DNA of 41,340 nt, taken from contig JAUWMV010000018.1 in assembly GCA_030613005.1 (NCBI GenBank), positions 1 through 41,340 on the forward strand, read 5' to 3'. Under the pieces are notes generated by a model, which searched no databases, was not told the DNA's origin, and saw only the letters and a list, made by a program, of their open reading frames with translations. The stretch is from a bacterium. GTDB taxonomy: Bacteria; UBP14; UBA6098; B30-G16. The position numbers and the translations under genes are program-made. This document shows positions 9,787-18,549 of this stretch, piece by piece; positions within the stretch are counted from its first letter, which is position 1, and each line of letters opens with the position of its first letter.

Positions 9787-11190
9787 ATGCAAATTGTTGA
9801 ACTTCCGATCCATATATTAGTCGATCTTATTCATTCTGGTAAACTTGATCCAAGAGAGGTTTTTAATTCTTTTTGCAATAATATTTTCAAATTTAACCAC
9901 AATTTAAATGCATTTATTACCGTTGATTGCGATATTACTCACCATGATTTTAATTCCCATTCCCAAATGGCTGGAATACCCATTGCGATTAAAGATAACA
10001 TTATTACAAAAGGTATGAGAACAACCTGTGGTTCGAAAATGCTTGAAAGTTTTGTACCTCCTTATGATGCAACAGCTGTTAGTCGACTTAAAAAAGCAGG
10101 TGCTACAATAATTGGAAAAACTAATATGGATGAATTTGCCATGGGTTCATCAACGGAGTATTCTATTTTCGGAGCATCGATAAATCCATTTAATAACGAG
10201 TGTGTAGCCGGTGGTTCTTCTGGTGGTTCTGCAGTTGCAGTGGCTTCATGTATGGCAGCTGTAGCTTTGGGCTCGGATACTGGTGGTTCAGTACGGCAAC
10301 CAGCAGCATTCTCCGGTATTGTGGGATTTAAACCGAGCTACGGTAGAATATCGAGATATGGACTTGTTGCATTTGCAAGTTCATTGGATCAGATTGGATT
10401 TCTGACTCGAGACGTTCTGGATTCTGTATTATTGTATTCTATTATTGCTGGACCTGATAAATTTGATGCTACGATGATTTCAGAAGATCCACAACCGGTC
10501 GACTTAAACTTATGGAGAGATAAAAGACCTAAAATAGCTGTTTTGAAGCAATCATTTGACGATTCAGTAGATAAGATAATCCGGGAGCGAATTGAAGAAA
10601 TATTGGCAAAAAGTTCCTCTAAAATCGATCACATATCTCTACCAGAGTTAGAATACTGTGTGCCAATTTATTATATAATTGCTCCTGCCGAGTGTTCTGC
10701 CAATTTGGCACGGTATGACGGAGTGAGATATGGTTTCCGTGCAGATGACATAGGAACTATCGAAGATATGTATATTAAGACTCGAAGTCTTGGTTTCGGT
10801 GATGAAGTGAAGCGACGTATTATGATTGGTACATTTGTCCTTTCAGCAGGTTATTCCGAAAAATACTTTAGTCAGGCTCAACGTGCTCGAATGTATATTT
10901 CGGCTAAATTTAATAGAATTTTCGATAAATACGATTTCATAATATCACCTACAACACCGACACAGCCTTTTAAGTTAGGAGAGAAAATTGATGATCCTGT
11001 GGCAATGTATCTTTCAGACTTTTTTACTGTTCCTGCCAATTTGATTGGTGCACCTGCAATCTCGATTCCAATTAACTTAGATAAGGAATTACCGTTTGGA
11101 ATTCACATTATGGCTTCTCCTCAGGAAGATGCATCGCTTTTGGCTTACGCTGCAGAAATAGAGGATCTAATTAGCATGGTGATAAAATGA
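9787..11190 (+). CDS. gatA: Asp-tRNA(Asn)/Glu-tRNA(Gln) amidotransferase subunit A
   Basis: GatA is the amidase subunit of GatCAB. It releases ammonia from glutamine so that mischarged Glu-tRNA(Gln) or Asp-tRNA(Asn) can be amidated in the cytoplasm. The amidase-signature Ser-cisSer-Lys triad is complete: Lys69 in AIKDN, Ser144 in GGSSGGS and Ser168 in DTGGS, with the family's 75- and 24-residue spacings. The length of 467 residues is slightly below the usual ~480-490. A strong ribosome site (AGGAGGGG) precedes the ATG. gatB and gatC are not adjacent. The stop overlaps the start of wecB by four bases (ATGA), which suggests translational coupling with a functionally unrelated gene. Confidence 0.95.
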   Translation: MQIVELPIHILVDLIHSGKLDPREVFNSFCNNIFKFNHNLNAFITVDCDITHHDFNSHSQMAGIPIAIKDNIITKGMRTTCGSKMLESFVPPYDATAVSRLKKAGATIIGKTNMDEFAMGSSTEYSIFGASINPFNNECVAGGSSGGSAVAVASCMAAVALGSDTGGSVRQPAAFSGIVGFKPSYGRISRYGLVAFASSLDQIGFLTRDVLDSVLLYSIIAGPDKFDATMISEDPQPVDLNLWRDKRPKIAVLKQSFDDSVDKIIRERIEEILAKSSSKIDHISLPELEYCVPIYYIIAPAECSANLARYDGVRYGFRADDIGTIEDMYIKTRSLGFGDEVKRRIMIGTFVLSAGYSEKYFSQAQRARMYISAKFNRIFDKYDFIISPTTPTQPFKLGEKIDDPVAMYLSDFFTVPANLIGAPAISIPINLDKELPFGIHIMASPQEDASLLAYAAEIEDLISMVIK

Positions 11191-12311
11191 CACATAAAAT
11201 ATTTCTAATTATTGGTACACGACCTGATGCTATTAAAATGGCTCCAGTTATTCGAGAAATAAAAATGCAATCTGCGCTTGAGCCAATTGTTGTCGCAACC
11301 GCACAACATAGAGAAATGTTAGATCAGGTTCTGAAGGTTTTCGATCTTAAAGTTGATTACGATTTAAACATTATGCGATCCAATCAAACTTTAGATAATA
11401 TAACAATTAGTGCTCTTGACGGAATCGCTAAACTTCTTGATAAATATAAACCCTCAATGACGGTTGTTCAGGGCGATACAACATCGAGTTTCGTTGGAGG
11501 ACTTGCCTCATTTTATAGAAAAATACCAATTGCACATGTCGAAGCAGGACTTCGGACGAACGATCTATTTCACCCCTTTCCTGAAGAGGCTAATAGAAGA
11601 TTATTGGATGCAATCTCACAGTTACTTTTTCCACCAACAAAAATAGCTTTGCAAAATTTACAGGCTGAGAACATCTCAATCGAAAGGTGTTTTATAACTG
11701 GAAATACTGCCATCGATTCTCTAATGTGGATAATTAAACAAAAAAAGCCAATTTCGATTCCTGAACTTGAAAGGATTACTTCAGGCAAATCAAAAAGAAT
11801 TATTGTAATAACAGCACATCGTCGGGAAAGCTTTGGAGCACCGTTTTTAGAGTTTATTTCCGCGATTAGGGAACTTGCGAAAGGCTTTCCTGATGTATTA
11901 ATAATTTATCCAGTACATCTGAATCCTAATGTAGATGATCCCGTTAGAAGCGGTTTATCGGGAATTGATAATATTTTATTGCCTAAACCCTTAGGATATG
12001 CAGATTTCGTAGCACTAATGAATCGAGCATATTTTATTCTAACCGATAGCGGTGGAATTCAAGAAGAAGCACCTGTTTTAGGAAAGCCAGTGTTAGTACT
12101 CCGAGATGTTACTGAACGTCCCGAGGCTGTGGAAGCCGGCGCTTCAAAAATTGTTGGGATGCATAGAGACAAGATTTTAGTAGAATCTCGGAAACTTCTC
12201 TTGGATGATCAGGAATACCGTAAAATTGCCCAGAAACGTTTCATTTACGGCGATGGAAGTGCTTCTAAAAGAATAGTGAAGAGAATTATGAAATATCTTG
12301 GTGATAGTTAA
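11187..12311 (+). CDS. wecB: UDP-N-acetylglucosamine 2-epimerase (non-hydrolysing)
   Basis: The enzyme interconverts UDP-GlcNAc and UDP-ManNAc, a precursor of surface polysaccharides. The 374-residue length is normal for the family. Diagnostic motifs are GTRPDAIKMAP at the N-terminus, VQGDTTS, HVEAGLRT, FPEEANRRLLD, TAHRRES and DSGGIQEEAPVLGKP, which supply the Asp, Glu, Glu and His residues of the active site and the UDP-binding loop. The start codon sits inside the gatA stop (ATGA overlap). No UDP-ManNAc dehydrogenase or glycosyltransferase gene is nearby, so the glycan it serves cannot be named. Confidence 0.93.
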   Translation: MTHKIFLIIGTRPDAIKMAPVIREIKMQSALEPIVVATAQHREMLDQVLKVFDLKVDYDLNIMRSNQTLDNITISALDGIAKLLDKYKPSMTVVQGDTTSSFVGGLASFYRKIPIAHVEAGLRTNDLFHPFPEEANRRLLDAISQLLFPPTKIALQNLQAENISIERCFITGNTAIDSLMWIIKQKKPISIPELERITSGKSKRIIVITAHRRESFGAPFLEFISAIRELAKGFPDVLIIYPVHLNPNVDDPVRSGLSGIDNILLPKPLGYADFVALMNRAYFILTDSGGIQEEAPVLGKPVLVLRDVTERPEAVEAGASKIVGMHRDKILVESRKLLLDDQEYRKIAQKRFIYGDGSASKRIVKRIMKYLGDS

Positions 12312-12688
12312 ATTTTTCATGTTGTTAATTCATACCTACACTAAAGCTATAATGAATTATAATTTTTGAATGATTGATTGTATTCCAATAATTCAGATAG
12401 ATATTAGATAACGGATTAAGCATGAATATCCACAAAATATATATATTCGAATATTTTGTTAAAGTAAAGGATAATTTATTTAAAAGTTATTATAAGTCTT
12501 ATTTTTTTAATTCTTTCCCTCAAAGGATAGTGTAAAACCTAACATAAAGGAATGTTCATTATTACTTGCGAAAAAAAAAATCTGCAGTAAATTTAAGTAT
12601 ATTCGCGAAAAAATATGTGTGGGTTTGTAAATCTCTTAAAAAATTTCTAATAACAATTTAGTAAATCGATTCATTAAAGGTTTATGAA
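12312..12688. other. 377-bp gap without a recognisable gene
   Basis: This very AT-rich stretch follows wecB. At 12348-12361 there is a palindrome TATAATGAATTATA followed by ATTTTT, which may act as a weak terminator for gatA-wecB. The rest holds short homopolymer runs (ten A at 12571-12580) and no open frame of convincing length, tRNA or structured RNA that I can see. It must contain the promoter of the downstream small-protein pair, but no box pair stands out. Confidence 0.5.
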
Positions 12689-12946
12689 ATGCAATATTGG
12701 ATAATGTTAGTTCTTATTATTAATGTATTAGCAATAATTTTTGATCCTAAACCTCTTGTTCAGCTTAGTTCTGGAATTGTATCGATAATTGCAATTGTGG
12801 CATTAGTTAGAGTTTACAAGAAGAAACGCTCCAAAGACTATGAGAAATTGTATATCGAATATGAGCAGTTAGTAAAAGATAATAAGAGCCTTAAAAAAGA
12901 ATTGCACAATTTAGGTTTAGAGATATGGTTTATCGAGGGAGAATAA
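12689..12946 (+). CDS. Small two-helix membrane protein with C-terminal coiled coil
   Basis: I do not recognise this 85-residue protein. It has two hydrophobic segments (about residues 3-17 and 26-42), then a basic patch (KKKRSK) and a charged helical tail rich in Lys, Glu and Leu (about 47-75) that looks like a short coiled coil. By the positive-inside rule the tail should be cytoplasmic. AAAGG lies eight bases before the ATG. The next gene, of the same architecture, starts one base after the stop, so the two are surely expressed together. The size and layout recall small division or envelope-stress membrane proteins, but no family can be assigned. Confidence 0.65.
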   Translation: MQYWIMLVLIINVLAIIFDPKPLVQLSSGIVSIIAIVALVRVYKKKRSKDYEKLYIEYEQLVKDNKSLKKELHNLGLEIWFIEGE

Positions 12947-12947
12947 T

Positions 12948-13274
12948 GTGTTTTGGTTAATCTTGATAATTATTGCATTTAACACATTTTTTTGGATACT
13001 TATGACAATTCCATATAAAGTCGAGGGTATTTGGCCTTTATACTTAGTTAACTTTGTGGGGTTGAGTGCTTTAACTTACATTTATGTAAAAATTTATTAT
13101 CGAAAGAGAGAAAAACTTTCGGATAGAGTTAATAGAATTCGCCGCGAAAACAATAAACTCAGGAAAATGCTGAAAAAGAAAATAGAGGAGCAAAAAAAGC
13201 AAAAAAAGAGACTCGGAGAATTGGGATATAGAGATATCGAAGAATATTACACTAATAGAAAAGATGACATTTAA
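12948..13274 (+). CDS. Small two-helix membrane protein with long basic coiled coil
   Basis: This unrecognised 108-residue protein has two hydrophobic segments (about residues 2-20 and 29-50) followed by a strongly basic, heptad-like helix (about 52-90: REKLSDRVNRIRRENNKLRK and on through a KKK/EEQ-rich stretch) and a tail with GYRDIEEYY. The start is GTG, with GGGAG about seven bases upstream inside the end of the preceding gene; the overlapping ATG in another frame stops after four codons. Architecture mirrors the preceding gene, so the pair may be distant paralogues or partners. Function unknown. Confidence 0.65.
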   Translation: MFWLILIIIAFNTFFWILMTIPYKVEGIWPLYLVNFVGLSALTYIYVKIYYRKREKLSDRVNRIRRENNKLRKMLKKKIEEQKKQKKRLGELGYRDIEEYYTNRKDDI

Positions 13275-13470
13275 AATCTATAGGAGTTACAAAGTTAATT
13301 TTGTTCTTTTTAAATCTAAAATCTTATAAATATTTTACAATTTCTTCTAAATTGTGATATTATTCAGAATTACAACTCTATTTTGGTTAAAAGGAATTTA
13401 AGGTTTGCTATAAAATTTTGTCCAGTCTAATATACAGAATAATCATTAATAATTAACAATACTTGGTCTT

Positions 13471-14223
13471 TTATGGTAAAACCAATTGTTCATCCGAATT
13501 GAAAAACTTTGAATAAACGGTCTTTGAAAAAATCCATGCTGCGATAAAAGGTGCACCAGTAAGCAGATACATAATGACTATTTGGAACTTGACAGCCTCG
13601 ATGGGAGATGCACCAGCTAAAATCATTCCCACCATCACACCCGGTAAATGTACAATTCCAGTAATTTTAACGCCGTCAAGTCTTGGAATTAATGCGAGAC
13701 GAAGTGTTTTTTTCCTAATAAGTTGAGTTGCATCCCAGGGGGACATTCCTAATGCCAAGGATGCTTCAATTGTTTCCCTTTTATCGTTAATACCTTCTTG
13801 AAATCTTATTGCTGATTGAGAAAGAACTCTCATTGAATTTCCTATGACCATTCCTGAAATAGGAATAAGATGAATTGGTTTGAAAGAGATAATTCCTAAT
13901 GCAACCATTAAACCCATGCTAATCAACGTCGTAGCAAACATTGCGAGAAGCATCAACGGCATTGGCTTTGGAATTCCCTTGGATCGTCTTGTAGACTCAA
14001 AAGTTCCTACAAAAACCATCACAAGTATCATTGATAGAGTAAAAACAAGTTTGTCTTGTCCGAAAACAAATTTTAGAACATACCCAACAAGCATAAGCTG
14101 AATAAATGCTCGAATCATTGCTTCAATTACGTCTCTTTCAAGACGAAGTTTGTTTGTCAGTGATATTCCAAATGCAATAGCAACAAATACTATAGAAAGA
14201 AACAATCCTGTATATGTTATCAT
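13471..14223 (-). CDS. fetB: FetB-like ABC permease (UPF0014 family)
   Basis: The 250-residue inner-membrane protein has about seven hydrophobic segments and the UPF0014/FetB pattern: LERDVIEAMIRAFIQLMLVGY near the N-terminus, PISGMVIGNSM in the middle, then EASLALGMSPWDA and LPGVMVGMILAGASP. E. coli FetB works with the ATPase FetA and is linked to iron export and oxidative-stress resistance. Here no ATPase gene is adjacent. The gene begins 21 bases after nadK on the same strand with a good GGAGG site before the ATG, so it is probably cotranscribed with nadK. The family is clear; the iron role is taken from E. coli and is not shown here. Confidence 0.85.
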   Translation of the reverse strand: MITYTGLFLSIVFVAIAFGISLTNKLRLERDVIEAMIRAFIQLMLVGYVLKFVFGQDKLVFTLSMILVMVFVGTFESTRRSKGIPKPMPLMLLAMFATTLISMGLMVALGIISFKPIHLIPISGMVIGNSMRVLSQSAIRFQEGINDKRETIEASLALGMSPWDATQLIRKKTLRLALIPRLDGVKITGIVHLPGVMVGMILAGASPIEAVKFQIVIMYLLTGAPFIAAWIFSKTVYSKFFNSDEQLVLP

Positions 14224-14244
14224 TTTTCCCTCCGGATTTTACTA

Positions 14245-15114
14245 TTAAATAGATGAAGGAGGAGGACCCCATCCGAGTTTTGTGCGAAGGATATCATAGA
14301 ATGACCGTCGATGGTAGCTTATTAACTTTGCCCTGTATTTAGATCTTCGAATGGTAATTGAACCAGATTCTGGTAGTTTGTAATAAACTTGACCATCTAT
14401 TGTTAAATGTGGATGGAATTTCTTCTTCGTAATCTTATAATAAACCTTAATTATCTCATTCCCACTAACCAAAAGCGGTCGAATTGCCAAAGAATATGGA
14501 GCTAATGCGGTTATAATGAATGCATCCATAGATGGGGATATAATTGCACCTCCTGCAGACATAGAATAGGCTGTGGAACCAGTTGGAGTGGCTATTATTA
14601 ATCCATCTGAGATTACATGACTGATTAAACTATTCGAAACATAAATTGTATGAGACATTAATTTTGAAGAAGCACCTTTATCGATTGTAACTTCATTGAG
14701 ACCGATAATCGGTTCATTTGAATGTTCTGGGATTTCGACTTGAAGCATCATACGCTCCTCGATATCGTAATCACCAGCAATAATATTTGGAATTGCTGTT
14801 TCACATTCATTCGGGAGTAATTCGGTTAGAAATCCTAATCTGCCCATATTAATTCCAAGAATAGGAACACCGAAAGGTGCAAGTTTCCGAGCAGCAGTGA
14901 GCATTGTGCCGTCTCCGCCAAGGACAATTACGATTTGTACTGAACCTAACTCTCTTATTGAAACTCCATCCGGAATCTTGAGTTTATCAGCCAATTGTGC
15001 ATCAATTTTGAGGTTTACATCACCCAGAAGAGTCATCAGTGGTTTGACAGCTTTGATGGCATCTGATTTATTAAGGTTAGCTATGATACCAACGGTTTCT
15101 ATTCTATTTGACAT
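14245..15114 (-). CDS. nadK: NAD kinase
   Basis: NAD kinase phosphorylates NAD to NADP in the cytoplasm. The 289-residue length is typical. Signature motifs are GGDGT at residues 66-70 (catalytic Asp68), GINMGRLGFLT at about 87-97, NE at 140-141, and TPTGSTAYS at 176-184 with Asp170 before it. I chose the ATG at 15114 (MSNRIE) because a longer frame would need a TTG at 15171 and adds residues absent from the family; no strong ribosome site is present at either. fetB follows after 21 bases. It is divergent from the aldehyde dehydrogenase gene. Confidence 0.94.
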   Translation of the reverse strand: MSNRIETVGIIANLNKSDAIKAVKPLMTLLGDVNLKIDAQLADKLKIPDGVSIRELGSVQIVIVLGGDGTMLTAARKLAPFGVPILGINMGRLGFLTELLPNECETAIPNIIAGDYDIEERMMLQVEIPEHSNEPIIGLNEVTIDKGASSKLMSHTIYVSNSLISHVISDGLIIATPTGSTAYSMSAGGAIISPSMDAFIITALAPYSLAIRPLLVSGNEIIKVYYKITKKKFHPHLTIDGQVYYKLPESGSITIRRSKYRAKLISYHRRSFYDILRTKLGWGPPPSSI

Positions 15115-15302
15115 CGTGCTATTTCGGGAAAGAGTTGTTTTTATTATATTAAAATAATTTAAAGCTTTCAATCATGCAAGTCTCATTCCCAGAGATTTAT
15201 TGGAAATTGGAAATTTATTATTTGTGTTTTGCAATTCTGTTTAAAGGCATTAATATTCAATAAATTTTTCAACGATAAAAACAAAGCAACAAGGGAGACG
15301 AA

Positions 15303-16790
15303 ATGGCAGAAAAGTATCTTAACTATATTGGTGGTAAATGGGTTGAACCGTCAACAGGTGATTATTATGAGAATCGAAATCCCGCTAATTGGGATGAAGT
15401 TATTGGAGAATTTCCAAGGTCAGCAAAGGAAGATGTCGACCAAGCTGTTGCTGCAGCGAAGAAAGCATATAAGGATTGGCGGCTTGTGCCTGCTCCAATG
15501 CGAGGCTTGATCCTCCGTAGAATTGGGGAACTTATGGTTGAGCATAAGGAAGAACTCGCTAAAGATATGACAAGAGAAATGGGCAAAGTAATCAAGGAAA
15601 CTCGAGGTGATGTTCAGGAAGCAATAGACACCGCATTCTATGCTGAGGGGGAATCCAGAAGATTATTTGCCCCGCATGTTCCCTCAGAGTTGCCTAACAA
15701 AACTGGTTACACGATGCGTGTTCCAATAGGTGTTGCAGGCTTGATAGCTCCATGGAATTTTCCGTCGGCTATACCAGCATGGAAAATGTTTCCAGCTATT
15801 GTTTCGGGGAATACTGTAGTAATAAAACCAGCCACAGATACACCATATACGGTGTATAAAATGGTCCAACTCATGATTGAAGCAGGATTACCGCCGGGTG
15901 TTGTTAATATTGTATTTGGCAGCGGAACTAAGGTTGGAATACCGATAGTTGAGCACAAGGATACAAATGTTATTTCCTTCACGGGTTCAGTGGATGTCGG
16001 TAGAGATATTGCTGAGCGAGGTGGAAAATACCTTAAGAAAGTCTCGCTTGAATTGGGAGGAAAGAACGCAGTTATGATTATGGATGATGCCAATTCTGAA
16101 CTTGCTCTCGACGGAGTAATATGGGGGGCTTTTGGAACGACAGGCCAGCGGTGTACGGCAACAAGTAGACTTTTACTTCATGAAAATATTCATGACAATT
16201 TTCTCGAAATGTTGATTGATAAAGTTAAAAATCTTAGATTAGGTGATGGCTTAATTGAAAGTAATGATGTGGGACCATTAATCAATGAAAAGCAAGTTCA
16301 AACTGTTCATAACTATGTGATGATTGGCAAGTCAGAGGGAGCAAAATTGCTTATAGGCGGTGAACCAACTACGGAAAGTGATCTGTCTAAAGGTTGGTTT
16401 TATAAGCCTACAGTTTTCTCAGACGTAACTCAGGACATGAGAATATTCCAAGAGGAAATATTTGGACCAGTGTTATCTGTAGTTAAATTCAGTAATTTTG
16501 AAGAAGGAATGCAAATTCTTAACAATTGTGAATACGGGCTTTCCAGTTCTATTTATACCAAGAATCTCTTGTATGCGATGAGAGCAGCGAGAGATTTTGA
16601 AACTGGGATTGTTTACGTTAATGCTCCAACAATTGGGGCTGAATGTCATTTCCCATTTGGTGGTTTTAAAAACACAGGAAATGGGCATAGAGAAGGTGGT
16701 TGGACTGTTTATGAAATTTTTACCGAGTGGAAGACTATTTATATCGAATATTCTGGGAAACTGCAAAGAGCACAAATTGACAATGTGTAA
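15303..16790 (+). CDS. NAD(P)-dependent aldehyde dehydrogenase
   Basis: This 495-residue enzyme of the ALDH superfamily oxidises an aldehyde to the acid using NAD(P). The catalytic Cys284 is in TTGQRCT and the general base Glu250 in LELGGKN; their 34-residue spacing is standard. The APWNFP segment and the PFGGFKNTGNGHREGG region are also present. The last residues (FTEWKTIYIEYSGKLQRAQID) resemble members annotated as alpha-ketoglutaric-semialdehyde or ALDH7-like dehydrogenases. The substrate remains open. AAGGGAG lies six bases before the ATG. It is a single gene between divergent nadK and convergent lnt, so context gives no pathway. Confidence 0.9.
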   Translation: MAEKYLNYIGGKWVEPSTGDYYENRNPANWDEVIGEFPRSAKEDVDQAVAAAKKAYKDWRLVPAPMRGLILRRIGELMVEHKEELAKDMTREMGKVIKETRGDVQEAIDTAFYAEGESRRLFAPHVPSELPNKTGYTMRVPIGVAGLIAPWNFPSAIPAWKMFPAIVSGNTVVIKPATDTPYTVYKMVQLMIEAGLPPGVVNIVFGSGTKVGIPIVEHKDTNVISFTGSVDVGRDIAERGGKYLKKVSLELGGKNAVMIMDDANSELALDGVIWGAFGTTGQRCTATSRLLLHENIHDNFLEMLIDKVKNLRLGDGLIESNDVGPLINEKQVQTVHNYVMIGKSEGAKLLIGGEPTTESDLSKGWFYKPTVFSDVTQDMRIFQEEIFGPVLSVVKFSNFEEGMQILNNCEYGLSSSIYTKNLLYAMRAARDFETGIVYVNAPTIGAECHFPFGGFKNTGNGHREGGWTVYEIFTEWKTIYIEYSGKLQRAQIDNV

Positions 16791-16908
16791 CTAAAATTCG
16801 AATTGGATTGATTAATAAATAACTTAATGAAAAACTACATTTTAGGAAAAAAAGTTGATAATATGTTGATTATTTATGAGATTTATGATTATGATTTTAT
16901 AACATTGA

Positions 16909-18444
16909 TTATAACAAGCGATCAGGAAATTGAGGTTTTCGGAAAAACGCTGCCCACAAGACAATAGGCACAGACACTCCTAACGAAATTAAACCTACTA
17001 TATCACCAATTTTATCATAAAAAGTTCTAAAATCATTAGCTGTAATTGTCCCTGTTAGAATTGTTCGTTCGAAAAGAGATGTTTTTGAAATTATTCTCCC
17101 AAATGGGTCGATAATCATAGATATTCCAGTATTTGCACATCGAACAATCCAGACTCTGTTTTCAATTGCTCGCATAATGTTAAACCATGCATGCTGATAA
17201 GGACCTGTGCTTCTGCCATACCAACCATCATTGGTTATATTGACGAAAAATTGCGCACCTTTATTACGAAACTTTCTATTTAGCCAACTGAATGCTGATT
17301 CATAACAGATAAGAGTTGAAAATTTTAATTCTTTTTTCTTTTCAGAATCTTTTTTGTCTTTATTTTTTTTATTTATTTTAAAAATTGTATAGCTTTTGCC
17401 AGCGTAAAAATGGCTACCCCCAAAATTTAGACTTCTTAAAAGTTTGGATTTCTCTTGAAATGGAACCTGCTCGGCAAATGGAACGAGCTGTATTTTGTTA
17501 TAATGCTGATCATAACTTCCATTAGGTTCGATTAGAATTGCAGAGTTATAATATCTTTTTCTATTGTGTTCATCGAAATCGAGAGTTCCAATTAGTAAGG
17601 GAGTTTTTACATTTACAGTAGCGATTCTTATGGGTTGGAAATATTGAGGAGAAATTCGGTGATAGCATGCTGTTGCGGTTTCGGGTGCGATAATAAGGTC
17701 AACTTTTCCTTTCCCGATACTTTTAATCATATTCGCATGGATTGAACCGTTAATGTCTCTAAATTCAATGGACCATTTTTTATAAGGATCGATGTTGCTT
17801 TGGATAATAGCTATATCAACCGGTGTGCCTTTAATAGGTTCTCTCATTTTTTTAGTGCCGTAGATTAGCGCACCACCGAAAAGCAGTAAAATTAGTGCTA
17901 ATGAAAATGCTGATTTGCGAGAAAAAGGCTTTCGTATCATGAAGAATACACAGCAATTTATTGCTACAATCCAAAATGAAACTCCAAAGTTTCCAAAGAT
18001 ATCGGCAAATTGAATCATAATGGGGTAACTAGTTTGAGTATATGCAAGATTTATCCATGGAAATCCTAATCTGCCGTATGAGCGAAAAAACTCCACAGCG
18101 ACAATGAGTATTGGAGAGACAATTATCGCAAGAGAGATACTTTTCCGAGAAATTATATAGTAGGACCAACAATATAGTACAGAGAAAAGCGGTAGAAAAA
18201 GAACCAGTGCAATAAATCCGCCTAGAGTTGGTTTCGCAATCCACCAGAAAGTACCAATTGCTGCTATAAATCCCCATACATAACCAATATAAATTGCATT
18301 CCAGATTGAGTGTGATTGGTTTAATGCGTGCCATAGGAACACTAAAATAAAATATGCAAAAAAGCCGGTGATAAGAGGTGGGAAACTGGCAGCCCACAGA
18401 ATTCCAGATAGTACTGCGAATAAAATGCCATTGTTCTTTCTCAT
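16909..18444 (-). CDS. lnt: Apolipoprotein N-acyltransferase
   Basis: Lnt adds the third acyl chain to the N-terminal Cys of lipoproteins at the periplasmic face of the inner membrane. The 511-residue protein has an N-terminal block of about six to seven membrane segments, a nitrilase-like domain (about 210-480) and a C-terminal membrane segment. The Glu-Lys-Cys triad is visible: Glu in APETA (about 253), Lys in NKIQLVPFAE (about 316) and Cys in LICYESAF (about 381). A Lys-rich insertion (about 353-373) separates the Lys and Cys residues. GGAGG lies just before the ATG. It is divergent from mfd and agrees with the lipoprotein gene at 7952-8350. Confidence 0.94.
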   Translation of the reverse strand: MRKNNGILFAVLSGILWAASFPPLITGFFAYFILVFLWHALNQSHSIWNAIYIGYVWGFIAAIGTFWWIAKPTLGGFIALVLFLPLFSVLYCWSYYIISRKSISLAIIVSPILIVAVEFFRSYGRLGFPWINLAYTQTSYPIMIQFADIFGNFGVSFWIVAINCCVFFMIRKPFSRKSAFSLALILLLFGGALIYGTKKMREPIKGTPVDIAIIQSNIDPYKKWSIEFRDINGSIHANMIKSIGKGKVDLIIAPETATACYHRISPQYFQPIRIATVNVKTPLLIGTLDFDEHNRKRYYNSAILIEPNGSYDQHYNKIQLVPFAEQVPFQEKSKLLRSLNFGGSHFYAGKSYTIFKINKKNKDKKDSEKKKELKFSTLICYESAFSWLNRKFRNKGAQFFVNITNDGWYGRSTGPYQHAWFNIMRAIENRVWIVRCANTGISMIIDPFGRIISKTSLFERTILTGTITANDFRTFYDKIGDIVGLISLGVSVPIVLWAAFFRKPQFPDRLL

Positions 18445-18549
18445 TTATCCTCCAGATTTTATGTAATATATACTCATGCTATTTCACTCCAAAAGGTTTT
18501 GATGTGATTGTTACTAATGTTGACATGTATAAATTATTCATTAATATTG

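Noticed and set aside
12541-12600. Possible small ORF beginning ATGTTCATTATT after AAAGGA
   Set aside because: It stops after 12 codons and its ribosome site touches the start codon.
18508-18549. N-terminal extension of Mfd from a TTG codon
   Set aside because: The added residues are hydrophobic and unlike Mfd N-termini; an AAAGG ten bases upstream is the only support.
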